Positions 16,129-25,872 of a stretch of DNA of 64,000 bases are shown here, in pieces (position 1 is the stretch's first letter; every line of letters starts with the position of its first letter). Under the pieces are notes generated by a model that worked only from the letters and a program-made list of their open reading frames with translations, searched no databases and was not told where the DNA came from. The DNA comes from an uncultured Lachnospiraceae bacterium. Its GTDB lineage: Bacteria > Bacillota > Clostridia > Lachnospirales > Lachnospiraceae. The stretch covers positions 7,605-71,604 of the forward strand of contig CABUAW010000005.1 in NCBI GenBank assembly GCA_902489645.1, given 5' to 3'. The position numbers and the translations under genes were made by a program.

Positions 16129-17187
16129 ATGATTCGTGAAAATACAAAAGTTATATCAATTGGCGGATGCTGTATCGGTGGGAAAAATCCGATAGCCATC
16201 CAGTCCATGTGCAATACAAAAACGGAAGATGTGAAAAGTACGGTGGCTCAGATTCTGGCGTTGGAAGCGGCTGGCTGCGATATCATCCGGGTGGCCGTGC
16301 CGACGATGGAAGCGGCCGAAGCCGTCAAAGAGATTAAAAAACAGATTCACATACCGCTGGTCGCAGATATTCATTTTGATTATCGACTGGCAATTGCGGC
16401 CATGAAAAACGGCGTGGATAAAATCCGTATTAATCCGGGAAATATCGGTTCGGCCGACCGGGTGAAAGCCGTCGTCGATATGGCCAGGGCCTGTCATGTG
16501 CCGATTCGTGTCGGTGTCAACAGCGGCTCGCTGGAAAAACCGTTGATTGAAAAATACGGCGGCCGGGTGACGGCGGAGGGCATCGTGGAGAGCGCGCTGG
16601 ATAAGGTGCGGATGATTGAAGCCTACGATTATGACCAGATGGTCATCAGTATTAAATCCTCGGACGTCATGATGTGCATTAAAGCCCATGAGCGGATTGC
16701 AAAAGAAACCGATTATCCGCTCCATGTGGGAATCACCGAGTCAGGCACCCTCATTTCAGGAAATATCAAATCGGCGGTGGGACTTGGAATTATGCTGAAT
16801 GAAGGCATCGGAAATACCATCCGGGTGTCCCTGACCGGGGACCCGGTAGAGGAAATCAAATCGGCCAAACTGATTCTGAGGACGCTTGGCCTGCGCAAAG
16901 GCGGCATTGAGGTCGTTTCCTGTCCAACCTGCGGAAGGACCCAGATTGATTTGATTGGCCTGGCCAACCAGGTGGAAAATATGGTCCAGGGTTATGATTT
17001 AAACCTGAAAGTGGCCGTTATGGGCTGTGTGGTCAACGGACCGGGCGAAGCAAAAGAGGCGGACCTGGGGATTGCCGGAGGTAAAGGCGAGGGCCTTCTC
17101 ATAAGAAAAGGTGAAATAATAAAAAAAGTACCGGAGAGTGAATTACTGACGGTACTTAAAGAAACATTGGATAACTGGAGTGAATAA
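16129..17187 (+). CDS. ispG: 4-hydroxy-3-methylbut-2-en-1-yl diphosphate synthase (flavodoxin-type)
   Basis: The penultimate MEP-pathway enzyme, a 4Fe-4S protein that reductively opens the cyclic diphosphate MEcPP. The N-terminal TIM-barrel motifs are PIAIQSMCNTKTED, VADIHFDYRLA and KIRINPGNIG. The cluster ligands are visible as SCPTCGR (two Cys around residues 265-268) and GCVVNGPGEA (one Cys near residue 300). Length, 352 residues, fits the short bacterial form. GGGGGAGG precedes the ATG, and polC starts two bases after its stop, giving tight coupling. Confidence 0.98.
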   Translation: MIRENTKVISIGGCCIGGKNPIAIQSMCNTKTEDVKSTVAQILALEAAGCDIIRVAVPTMEAAEAVKEIKKQIHIPLVADIHFDYRLAIAAMKNGVDKIRINPGNIGSADRVKAVVDMARACHVPIRVGVNSGSLEKPLIEKYGGRVTAEGIVESALDKVRMIEAYDYDQMVISIKSSDVMMCIKAHERIAKETDYPLHVGITESGTLISGNIKSAVGLGIMLNEGIGNTIRVSLTGDPVEEIKSAKLILRTLGLRKGGIEVVSCPTCGRTQIDLIGLANQVENMVQGYDLNLKVAVMGCVVNGPGEAKEADLGIAGGKGEGLLIRKGEIIKKVPESELLTVLKETLDNWSE

Positions 17188-17189
17188 GC

Positions 17190-20100
17190 ATGGCGGCGTC
17201 TTTTTTTGAGGTATTTCCCGTTTTAAAACTGAATAGGGGTATGGCGGATTTACTGGAAGAGGCGGTCGTGGAAAAGGTCACAGCCAGTCAGGCCAGGAAT
17301 CGTATACGGGTTTATCTGTGCAGTCCGAGACTGATGGCTTACAATGATGTGCGCAGACTGGAAGAACAGATTCGGGGACAGCTTTTTGAAAACACGGACG
17401 TTCATGTGGATATTATCGACCGGTATGAGCTGTCGGAACAATATACGCCGGAGCGGCTCATGACGATTTATTTTGACAGCTTTGAGGCGGAGCTTAAAGA
17501 TTCCAGTGACCTGGAGGCGAACATTTTTCATAAGGCGAAAAAGGAATTTGCCGATGCTCAGAGGATGGTCCTCACTGTGGAGGACAATTTTATCACAGCT
17601 TCTAAAATCGAAGGTATCCGGGACAAGCTGCTAAAGATTTTCCAGGAGCGGTTTGGATATTATGTGGATATTTCCGTCGAATATGTCCGGGAACGGAAAA
17701 GCCGGCAGGCCGAGTATGCGGAAGAAACCTTCCAGCGGGAGGTTGAGACCATTGTCAAAAATTATGCAAAAGCCGAGGCGGCGGTCAAACAGAAGGAAGA
17801 AAAGATGGCCGAGCAGCAGAAGCCGGCCAGAGATTTCAAGAAAGAGAATACCTATGTCAAGAAAAAAATCATTGACCCGGATATCTTTTACGGCCGCCCT
17901 TTTGAGGGGGACGAAACACCGATTTCTGAGATTAACGATGAAATCGGAGAAGTGATTGTCCGCGGCAAGGTCATTCAGCTTGAGACGAGGGAAATCCGGA
18001 ACGAAAAGACGATTGTTATCTTTGCTGTGACGGATTTTACCGACAGCATTATGGCCAAGGTATTTATTAAAAATGAATTTCTGCCCCAGGTGCTTGCCAA
18101 TTTGAAGGTGGGAAAATTTGTACGCATAAAGGCTATGGCGGTCATGGACAAATACGACCATGGGATTGCCTTAAACTCGGTGATGGGAATTAAAAATATT
18201 CCTGATTTTACGGAAAAACGGATGGATTTAAGCCCGGTAAAACGGGTGGAGCTTCACGCCCATACGACAATGAGCGACATGGACAGCGTGGCCGACTGTA
18301 AGACAATGCTTAAAACGGCCATGTCCTGGGGACATAAGGCGATGGCCATTACGGACCACGGCGTGGTCCAGGCCTTTACCGATGCGAACCATTGCGTGGA
18401 AGGGACCGATTTCAAACCGATTTACGGCGTGGAGGGCTATTTGGTGGACGACCTGAAACCGATTGTTTTTGAATCGAAAAACCAGAGCCTGGACAGTAAA
18501 TTTGTTGTTTTTGATATTGAGACGACGGGCTTTTCGGCGGTCAATGACCGGATTATTGAAATCGGGGCGGTGAAGGTGGAGAACGGTGAGATTGTGGACC
18601 GCTACAGCACCTTTGTCAATCCGGAGCGGCCGATTCCTTTTGAAATTGAAAAATTGACGGGGATTCATGACGGCATGGTGGTTGATGCCGCTGTGATTGA
18701 AGATATATTGCCGGAATTTCTGGCATTTTCGGAAGGCTGTATTATGGTGGCCCATAATGCGGAATTCGATATGAGCTTTATTAAAGAAAACTGCCGGAGA
18801 ATGCATATGCTTCGGGAGTTTACGGTGGTGGATACGCTGGCGATGGCCCGAAGCATGCTGCCGGATTTGAAAAATTATAAATTGGATACGGTGGTGGAGG
18901 CTGTCGGCGGAACGCTGGAGAATCATCACCGGGCTGTGGAGGATGCCGAATCCACGGCGGACATTTTTGTCAAATTTGTTGCCCGGTTAAAAGGGATGGG
19001 CGTGACGGACCTGGATACGTTAAACGGCATGAGCCAGATGTCGGTCAACGCCATAAAAAAATTGAAAACCTATCATATTATTATATTGGCCCAGAATGAT
19101 ATCGGACGGATTAATCTCTATCGTCTGGTTTCCTGGTCCCATCTGGACTATTATGCAAGACGGCCAAGAATCCCTAAAAGTGTGCTTGCAAAATACCGGG
19201 AGGGCCTGATTATCGGGTCGGCCTGTGAAGCGGGGGAGCTTTATCAGGCGGTGTTAAAGAACCGTCCATCCGATGAAATTGCCCGGATTGTGAATTTCTA
19301 TGACTATCTGGAAATCCAGCCCATTGGGAATAACCTCTTTATGATTGAAAGCGAGAAGATTCCTGAAATTCAATCCAAAGAAGATTTGATGGAAATGAAC
19401 CGGAAAATTGTCCGTCTCGGCGAACAGTTTCATAAGCCGGTCTGCGCTACCTGTGACGTTCATTTTATTAATCCGGAGGATGAGGTATACCGACGGATTA
19501 TTATGGCAGGCAAAGGCTTTGATGATGCGGACAGGCAGCCGCCGATTTATTTCCGTACAACGGAAGAGATGATGGAAGAATTCATGTATCTCGGTGCGGA
19601 AAAGGCGGAAGAAGTGGTGATTACCAATACAAACTACATAGCGGACCAGATTGAACGGATTTCTCCGGTGCGTCCGGACAAGTGTCCGCCGGTTATTGCG
19701 GATTCGGATAAAACGCTGCGGACGATTTGTTATGACAAGGCCCATGCCCTTTACGGCGAAAATCTTCCGGAAATTGTGGTGGAACGATTGGAGCGGGAAT
19801 TGAATTCTATCATCGGCAATGGTTTTGCCGTTATGTATATTATTGCTCAGAAACTGGTGTGGAAATCGGTGGCCGACGGTTATCTGGTCGGTTCCCGTGG
19901 CTCGGTTGGTTCGTCCTTTGCGGCGTTTACCGCAGGTATTACGGAGGTAAACTCGCTTCCGGCCCATTATCTATGTCCAAATTGTAAATATGTGGATTTC
20001 GATTCGGACTATGTGAAGAGCTTTTCGGGGCGTTCCGGCTGCGATATGGAAGACAGGGTGTGTCCGGTCTGCGGTACGCCGCTTTCAAAGGAGGGGCATG

Positions 20101-21554
20101 ATATTCCTTTTGAAACCTTCCTTGGGTTTAAGGGAAATAAAGAGCCGGATATCGACCTGAATTTCTCCGGCGAGTATCAGAGTAAGGCCCACGATTATAC
20201 GGAGGTTATTTTCGGCAAAGGCCAGACCTTCCGGGCGGGAACCATTGGTACGCTGGCGGAGAAAACGGCCTATGGTTATGCGAGAGGTTATTTTGAGGAC
20301 CATCAGATAGAAAAACGAAGCTGTGAATTGACCCGGCGGACGACGGGGCAGCATCCGGGCGGTATCATCGTTGTGCCATTGGGTGAGGAAATTTATTCTT
20401 TTACCCCGGTTCAGCATCCGGCCAATGACCAGACGACCCGTATTATCACGACCCATTTCGACTATCATTCCATTGACCATAATCTGTTGAAGCTGGATAT
20501 CCTCGGACACGATGACCCGACGATGATTCGTATGCTTCAGGATATTACCGGTGTGGACCCGACGACGATTCGTCTGGACGACCAGGAGGTGCTGTCCCTT
20601 TTCCATGGCCTGGATGCTTTACATATCAAGCCGGAGGATATCGGGGGAACGGATTTGGGTTCTCTTGGCATCCCGGAATTTGGTACGGACTTTGTTATGC
20701 AGATGCTTCGGGATACGAAGCCGAAGGCATTTTCGGATTTAGTGCGTATTTCCGGTCTGTCCCACGGTACGGACGTATGGCTGAACAATGCCCAGACACT
20801 GATTAAAGAGGGAAAGGCAGAAATTTCCACAGCGATTTGTACCCGTGATGATATTATGATTTATCTGATTAATAAGGGCGTGGAATCGGAGCTGTCCTTT
20901 AAAATTATGGAAAGTGTCCGTAAGGGAAAGGGTCTGACGCCGGAGTTTGAGGCAGCCATGAAAGCCTGCGATGTGCCGGACTGGTACATCTGGTCCTGCA
21001 AAAAAATCAAGTATATGTTCCCGAAGGCCCATGCGGTGGCTTATGTTATGATGGGCTTCCGTATCGCCTGGTTTAAGATTCATTATCCGCTGGCCTACTA
21101 TGCCGCATTCTTTACCATTCGTGCGACGGCCTTTGACTATGAGCTGATGTGTCGGGGCAAGGAGGAATTGGAGAAGCATCTGAAACTCTATAAATCCAAC
21201 CCGAATTTAACGGCGAAGGAGAAAGATACGGTCCGGGATATGAAAATTGTCCAGGAGTTTTATGCGAGGGGTTTTGATTTTTTGCCGATGAACTTATATG
21301 AATCGGAGGCAATTAAATTTACCATCGTGGGAAATAAGCTGCTTCCGCCGTTTTCCTCCATTGACGGCATGGGCGGCATTGCCGCGGAAGCTTTGGCGCT
21401 GGCCGCCAAGGATGGCCCGTTCATATCGAAGGACGATATTGCTCAGCGGGCCAAGGTCAGCCGAAGTACGTTGGATGTGATGGACGAACTGGGAATTCTC
21501 GGTGATTTGCCGGAAAGTAATCAGCTTTCCATTTTTGATTTAAAAATCGGATAG
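17190..21554 (+). CDS. polC: DNA polymerase III alpha subunit, PolC type (Gram-positive)
   Basis: The replicative polymerase of low-GC Gram-positives, with its proofreading exonuclease in the same chain. In order are an N-terminal domain, an OB fold (about residues 250-310), a PHP domain (HAHTTMSDMDSV near 356), a DEDD exonuclease inserted in it (DIETTG near 439, HNAEFDMSF, HRAVEDAEST), the polymerase palm (GSRGSVGSS near 900; catalytic EPDIDLNFSGEYQ near 986), a four-Cys zinc site (CPNC and CPVC around 930-960), and C-terminal helix-hairpin-helix sequences. The 1454-residue length is normal. Its position after ispG is typical for Clostridia. Confidence 0.99.
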   Translation: MAASFFEVFPVLKLNRGMADLLEEAVVEKVTASQARNRIRVYLCSPRLMAYNDVRRLEEQIRGQLFENTDVHVDIIDRYELSEQYTPERLMTIYFDSFEAELKDSSDLEANIFHKAKKEFADAQRMVLTVEDNFITASKIEGIRDKLLKIFQERFGYYVDISVEYVRERKSRQAEYAEETFQREVETIVKNYAKAEAAVKQKEEKMAEQQKPARDFKKENTYVKKKIIDPDIFYGRPFEGDETPISEINDEIGEVIVRGKVIQLETREIRNEKTIVIFAVTDFTDSIMAKVFIKNEFLPQVLANLKVGKFVRIKAMAVMDKYDHGIALNSVMGIKNIPDFTEKRMDLSPVKRVELHAHTTMSDMDSVADCKTMLKTAMSWGHKAMAITDHGVVQAFTDANHCVEGTDFKPIYGVEGYLVDDLKPIVFESKNQSLDSKFVVFDIETTGFSAVNDRIIEIGAVKVENGEIVDRYSTFVNPERPIPFEIEKLTGIHDGMVVDAAVIEDILPEFLAFSEGCIMVAHNAEFDMSFIKENCRRMHMLREFTVVDTLAMARSMLPDLKNYKLDTVVEAVGGTLENHHRAVEDAESTADIFVKFVARLKGMGVTDLDTLNGMSQMSVNAIKKLKTYHIIILAQNDIGRINLYRLVSWSHLDYYARRPRIPKSVLAKYREGLIIGSACEAGELYQAVLKNRPSDEIARIVNFYDYLEIQPIGNNLFMIESEKIPEIQSKEDLMEMNRKIVRLGEQFHKPVCATCDVHFINPEDEVYRRIIMAGKGFDDADRQPPIYFRTTEEMMEEFMYLGAEKAEEVVITNTNYIADQIERISPVRPDKCPPVIADSDKTLRTICYDKAHALYGENLPEIVVERLERELNSIIGNGFAVMYIIAQKLVWKSVADGYLVGSRGSVGSSFAAFTAGITEVNSLPAHYLCPNCKYVDFDSDYVKSFSGRSGCDMEDRVCPVCGTPLSKEGHDIPFETFLGFKGNKEPDIDLNFSGEYQSKAHDYTEVIFGKGQTFRAGTIGTLAEKTAYGYARGYFEDHQIEKRSCELTRRTTGQHPGGIIVVPLGEEIYSFTPVQHPANDQTTRIITTHFDYHSIDHNLLKLDILGHDDPTMIRMLQDITGVDPTTIRLDDQEVLSLFHGLDALHIKPEDIGGTDLGSLGIPEFGTDFVMQMLRDTKPKAFSDLVRISGLSHGTDVWLNNAQTLIKEGKAEISTAICTRDDIMIYLINKGVESELSFKIMESVRKGKGLTPEFEAAMKACDVPDWYIWSCKKIKYMFPKAHAVAYVMMGFRIAWFKIHYPLAYYAAFFTIRATAFDYELMCRGKEELEKHLKLYKSNPNLTAKEKDTVRDMKIVQEFYARGFDFLPMNLYESEAIKFTIVGNKLLPPFSSIDGMGGIAAEALALAAKDGPFISKDDIAQRAKVSRSTLDVMDELGILGDLPESNQLSIFDLKIG

Positions 21555-21566
21555 GGAGGAGTTGCC

Positions 21567-22520
21567 GTGTATTATTTTATTGTCAATCCCAATGCCAGGT
21601 CCGGTGAAGGAAAAATTGTCTGGCAGAAGGTGTGTCGGGTGATGATTCACAGAGGGCTGGCCTATGAAGCGTTGTTCACGGAGAAAAAGGGACAGGCGGC
21701 CGCACTGGCCAAAGCGGTGGTAAAGGCGGACGCGGGCGTTTTAAAAATCAAAGGTGCCGAAGAATGTGACGGCGAAAAAATCATCGTGGCTATGGGCGGC
21801 GATGGAACGATTTCCGAGGTGCTGGACGGTATCTGGGACCATCCCGAAGTAACCTTTGCCTTTATACCTATTGGTTCGGGCAATGATTTTGCCCGGAGTC
21901 TCGGCATATCCTCCGATTGGCGCGAAGCTCTGGAAGGTATTCTTTCAAAGGAGCATCAGATTTACTTTCATCCGGGGCGGCTGGAATATGACGGAAAAAT
22001 CCGCCATTTTGGCGGCAGTATGGGTATCGGCTTCGATGCGGCCGTCTGTGACGGGGCGAACCGTCTGCGTTTCAAGCAGGCCTTTAACCGTCTTGGCCTC
22101 GGAAAATTTACATATACCGGCGTGGCCGTTAAGCTTCTGGTGACCAGCGCCTGCGATAAACTGAAAATCCGTCTGGACGGCAAAGAAATTTATCGCTTCC
22201 GGAAAGCGCTTTTCCTGTGCGGCTTGAAGGGAAATTACGAGGGTGGCGGCTTCATGTTTGCTCCCAAGGCCCGGGTGGACGATGCGTACCTGCATGTCTG
22301 CATTGCGGCAGGCATCCCCGTTTTTAAACGGTTTCTGCTGCTGCCGAAGGCTTTAAAGGGAAAACATGTGGGAGCACCAGGGGTTTATATGTATCGCTGT
22401 AAAAAGATAGAGATTTTATCCTCCCGACCAAAGCTGATTCACGGCGACGGGGAGGTCAACGGGCCGGTCACAAAGCTGACGGCCAGTCTGGAACCGACGA
22501 AAATTCGGATGATATACTAA
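21567..22520 (+). CDS. Diacylglycerol kinase/YegS-family lipid kinase
   Basis: A 317-residue soluble lipid kinase of the DagK/LCB5 superfamily. The N-terminus YFIVNPNARSGEGK and the nucleotide loop GGDGTISEVLDGI are diagnostic, followed by FIPIGSGNDFARSLG. The C-terminal half is the beta-sandwich domain ending in HGDGEVNGP. These enzymes phosphorylate diacylglycerol or related lipids; the exact substrate cannot be read here, and YegS-like or BmrU-like roles remain possible. The start is GTG at 21567 with GGGAGGAG nine bases upstream, 12 bases after polC. It ends the housekeeping run that also includes cdsA, so a link to phospholipid recycling is reasonable. Confidence 0.92.
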   Translation: MYYFIVNPNARSGEGKIVWQKVCRVMIHRGLAYEALFTEKKGQAAALAKAVVKADAGVLKIKGAEECDGEKIIVAMGGDGTISEVLDGIWDHPEVTFAFIPIGSGNDFARSLGISSDWREALEGILSKEHQIYFHPGRLEYDGKIRHFGGSMGIGFDAAVCDGANRLRFKQAFNRLGLGKFTYTGVAVKLLVTSACDKLKIRLDGKEIYRFRKALFLCGLKGNYEGGGFMFAPKARVDDAYLHVCIAAGIPVFKRFLLLPKALKGKHVGAPGVYMYRCKKIEILSSRPKLIHGDGEVNGPVTKLTASLEPTKIRMIY

Positions 22521-22538
22521 AGATGTGGGGAAAATGTT

Positions 22539-23960
22539 ATGACAAATTTTGCTAAAAGTTTAGAGAATTATATTAACAAATCATCATTGACAGAAAATCA
22601 GTTGGCAAAAATCAGCGGCTTCAACCGAAGCTATATTGCGTTAATAAAAAATGGACAACGTATACCGGCCGATATGGAGAAAGTACGGAAAATGTTTGAT
22701 GCCTTAAACCTTTCGCCGCATGAGCATGACGCTTTGTGGAAAGAGTATTTGAAGGCGAGATATGGTGAGGGCAGGTATGAGTTACAGCGTCAAATGGTCA
22801 ATTTTATAGAAAGCTTCGGACATCTGTCTGAGATTTCCATGATGTCAAAATATCAGCATGAAATTCCGGATATCAAGTGTGTGAGTAACCGTATGGATTT
22901 GGAATATATGGTGAAAGCTGTTGTGGAAAATGAAGCTTTAAAAGAAAACGGAAACTTAAAGATTATCGCTCAGTCGGATTTTGATTTTATTTTTGGCCTT
23001 CTTCCTTGTGTCTATAGAAATTCCGGAAGTTTGACAATAGACCACATCGTTTGTCTTGAGGGAGGTATAACTCAGGAGGAGCAGCTATATAATCTGAAAT
23101 TTTTTCAAAAGATGATACCTGTTTTGCTCAGTGAAAAAGAATTGCGTTATCACATTTATTATTATTATGATAAAGTGAGTTCCCATTTTGCATCTTCCAC
23201 ATTAATGCTCTATCTGATTATAGCGAGTGATTTTGTGATAAATATTTCGGTCGACCTGAACTGCGCTCTGATTTCTAAGGATTCAAAGGTCATTCATCTG
23301 TATAATCATCTTTATGATGTGAGAAAACGGGAATGTCGCTCTATGATACAAAGTATCCATGAAAATGCGGAGTATATTCGGTTTTGCCGGGAAAAGCCGG
23401 AGGTTGGCGGCGAGGCCGTATATAGTATTGGAAGTCAGCCGTGTTTCGGCCTGTTTGATGTAGAAAGCATGTTGCCAAAATATATTAAAAACCATAATAC
23501 TCAAAGCGCTTACGAATTCCGGCAATTAATACGGGCCAATAAACAATTTGCTGCCAGTCAAAAGGTATCGGCCGTATCTTATTTCAGTAAGAAGGGGTTG
23601 GAAAAACTTATGAAAGACGGCATTGTCGAAGAGGTACCAAGAGAGCTTTATACGGCGCTGGATATGGAGGACCGCAGGGAACTGATTCGGATGCTTATTG
23701 ATGCGATTCGGGAGGGATGGTATACGGCCCATTTAATGAATGAGGCTTGTATTCGATATCCGCAAAATTTGGTTATAACGACGAAGGAAATGACAAGCGC
23801 CAATATTTTTTATCTGCCGGAGAAGAATGAAAACCGCTTTGTTTTGAGAGAACAGAGTTTATCAAGAATGATTTATGAATTTCTGGCCGGTTTCCAGAAA
23901 AGCACCTATGTTTTCAATCAAGATGAGACCTTACAATATTTAGAAAATTTAATAAGATAA
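22539..23960 (+). CDS. XRE-like helix-turn-helix protein with large unknown C-terminal domain
   Basis: Residues 1-60 form a Cro/CI-type helix-turn-helix (SSLTENQLAKISGFNRSYIA then LIKNGQRIP), followed by about 400 residues I do not recognise, predicted soluble and mostly mixed helix and strand. There is no membrane segment and no enzyme motif. The gene starts 18 bases after the lipid kinase but is more AT-rich, and it ends 137 bases before the FHA-protease gene in the same direction. A pair of direct repeats (TGTAACAT twice) lies in that gap. It could be the local transcription regulator of the signalling island; this is inference from position. Confidence 0.75.
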   Translation: MTNFAKSLENYINKSSLTENQLAKISGFNRSYIALIKNGQRIPADMEKVRKMFDALNLSPHEHDALWKEYLKARYGEGRYELQRQMVNFIESFGHLSEISMMSKYQHEIPDIKCVSNRMDLEYMVKAVVENEALKENGNLKIIAQSDFDFIFGLLPCVYRNSGSLTIDHIVCLEGGITQEEQLYNLKFFQKMIPVLLSEKELRYHIYYYYDKVSSHFASSTLMLYLIIASDFVINISVDLNCALISKDSKVIHLYNHLYDVRKRECRSMIQSIHENAEYIRFCREKPEVGGEAVYSIGSQPCFGLFDVESMLPKYIKNHNTQSAYEFRQLIRANKQFAASQKVSAVSYFSKKGLEKLMKDGIVEEVPRELYTALDMEDRRELIRMLIDAIREGWYTAHLMNEACIRYPQNLVITTKEMTSANIFYLPEKNENRFVLREQSLSRMIYEFLAGFQKSTYVFNQDETLQYLENLIR

Positions 23961-24017
23961 GTTAAAAATAACAATACATAAGAAGTTTCGACAAAATCAC
24001 ACATAACTCGACACGGT

Positions 24018-24037
24018 TGTAACATTTACTGTAACAT
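24018..24037 (+). promoter_or_regulatory. Direct repeat TGTAACAT x2, candidate operator
   Basis: TGTAACAT at 24018-24025 and again at 24030-24037, spaced four bases, giving a 12-base period. It lies in the AT-rich gap before the signalling island, 60 bases upstream of its first start codon. No convincing -35/-10 pair with proper spacing could be chosen. Binding by the upstream HTH protein is a guess. Confidence 0.35.
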
Positions 24038-24097
24038 ATTTTATCTCTTATATCATTCTGATAAAATGAATACAAATGCAATATGGAGGAAAATGCT

Positions 24098-25855
24098 ATG
24101 AAAAGAAAAAAACTTTTATCCTTGTTTCTTGGACTTTGCATGGTGTTAGGGGTGCTGATGGGTCCGGCTCAGGAAGCGGCCGCCGTCAATACAAGCGAAG
24201 TCAACCAGGATGTTGTGGATGCATGTAATGGTATTCTGGAAGTTACTCAGGTAATTACTGTGGATGGGAATACAATTGCGTATTCGCGCGGAACGGGTTT
24301 CCTTATCGGAACCGATGAAAATGCGCAGAATGTCATTACGAATCACCATGTTGTCAATGCTTTTCCATATGAAGAAAAAGCATTAAAACAGATGATTCAG
24401 GATGCGGGTTTGACTGTGGCTGCGGATGCAAAGGTTAAATCAGAAATTCGTATCGTTGTTAAAAGGGATGTTTATCTCACAGCAGAAATTGTAAACCAGA
24501 GTGAAGCCGGCGATTTCTGTATCCTTAAAATGGAACAGCCGATTTATGACAGAGAACCGCTGACCCTTGGCGACAGCAGTAATGTTGTTACGACACAGCA
24601 GATTTATGCGCTTGGTTTCCCGGCCGCTGTTGAAGGCGCCTGGGGACAGAATATTGGCGAGAGCCTCCAGTTGGATGCCATATACACGGCGGAAGATGTA
24701 ACGGTAACAAGCGGTACGGTATCTAAGGTTGGCAACTTTATCGGCACGGGCGCTCCGATTTCCACAATTGTTCACTCCGCAACGATTTCCGGCGGAAATT
24801 CCGGCGGACCATTGGTGACGGCCGATGGCGTGGTTATGGGTATTAATACATATGAACTGGCTCAGGAAACCGGTTATTATTATTCAACAGAAATTAATGA
24901 AGTAACAGATGTTTTGACAGCGCTCGGTATCGCTTATAAATCCGCAGACGCAGTTTCAGAACCGTCTGGGGCAGGAACGGAACCGGCCGAAAGCGTTGCT
25001 CCGGAAACAGAAGCTGAAACAGTTGCCGTAAACACTGAAAAGCTTGGCGAACTTGAGGACGCTATCAATAATGCCGGAAGTGTTGCTCTTGAAAATATGA
25101 CGGCGGAAAGCGCAGCAAACTTTAATACTGCATTGAAGGAAGCAAAGGCTGTACTTAACAGCAGCGCTCCGACCGATGAAGAAATTGATGAAGCTATTTC
25201 AAATCTTCAGACGGCTCAGAACGGCCTTGTTGAAGAAAAAGGTTCCAATACGATGATGATTGTCATTATTGCGGCGGCCGCTATTATTATCATTATTATT
25301 ATCGTTGTCGTTGTGACATCTTCCGGAAAGAAGAAGAAACAGCAGGAAGAAGCCGAAAGAGCGGCGGCTATGCAAAGACAGCAGCAACAGCAGAGAAATC
25401 AGTCTCAGGCAAATTCTCAGCAGTGGCAGTCCCAGTCCAAACCTCAGTCCCAGTCCTTTACGCATCAGCCGACACCGACGCCGGTAAATGACGGCGCAGG
25501 CGAGACAAGCGTTTTGAATGACGGCGCGGGTGAGACGACGGTTCTTGGAAACAATATTCCGGGCGCTGTTTTGATTCGCAAGAAAAATAATGAAAGAATT
25601 ACAATTACCAAAGCGGTATTTAAGATTGGTAAAGAACGCAGAAAAGTTGATTATTGTATTTCCGATAATACGAACATCAGCCGTTCACATGCAGATGTCG
25701 TTTTTAAAGACGGACAATTCTTTATTATCGACAATCATGCAACCAATGGAACGAGCATCAATGGTACATCCGTACCGGCTGGTCAGGAACGAAAGCTGAA
25801 CAATAATGATGTCATCAAGATGGCTGATGAAGAGTTCCAGTTTAAAATGTTATAA
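24098..25855 (+). CDS. Membrane protein: extracellular S1-type serine protease domain plus cytosolic FHA domain
   Basis: Start ATG 24098 has GGAGG eight bases upstream; the product is 585 residues. A signal peptide (1-29) is followed by a trypsin/HtrA-like protease: His84 in TNHHVV, Asp139 in EAGDF, Ser235 in ISGGNSGGP. Then come an alpha-helical stretch (about 310-380), a membrane helix (386-407), a basic and Gln-rich cytosolic linker, two ten-residue repeats NDGAGETSVL and NDGAGETTVL (464-483), and a C-terminal FHA domain (about 490-580; SRSHAD at 528-533 and NGTSINGT at 550-557), which binds phosphothreonine. Topology thus puts the protease outside and FHA inside. It is followed by PP2C and kinase genes. 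The ETTVL sites next to FHA resemble the ETTSVF phospho-switch of GarA/OdhI. Confidence 0.9.
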   Translation: MKRKKLLSLFLGLCMVLGVLMGPAQEAAAVNTSEVNQDVVDACNGILEVTQVITVDGNTIAYSRGTGFLIGTDENAQNVITNHHVVNAFPYEEKALKQMIQDAGLTVAADAKVKSEIRIVVKRDVYLTAEIVNQSEAGDFCILKMEQPIYDREPLTLGDSSNVVTTQQIYALGFPAAVEGAWGQNIGESLQLDAIYTAEDVTVTSGTVSKVGNFIGTGAPISTIVHSATISGGNSGGPLVTADGVVMGINTYELAQETGYYYSTEINEVTDVLTALGIAYKSADAVSEPSGAGTEPAESVAPETEAETVAVNTEKLGELEDAINNAGSVALENMTAESAANFNTALKEAKAVLNSSAPTDEEIDEAISNLQTAQNGLVEEKGSNTMMIVIIAAAAIIIIIIIVVVVTSSGKKKKQQEEAERAAAMQRQQQQQRNQSQANSQQWQSQSKPQSQSFTHQPTPTPVNDGAGETSVLNDGAGETTVLGNNIPGAVLIRKKNNERITITKAVFKIGKERRKVDYCISDNTNISRSHADVVFKDGQFFIIDNHATNGTSINGTSVPAGQERKLNNNDVIKMADEEFQFKML

Positions 25856-25872
25856 GACAGGTGGGGAATCCT

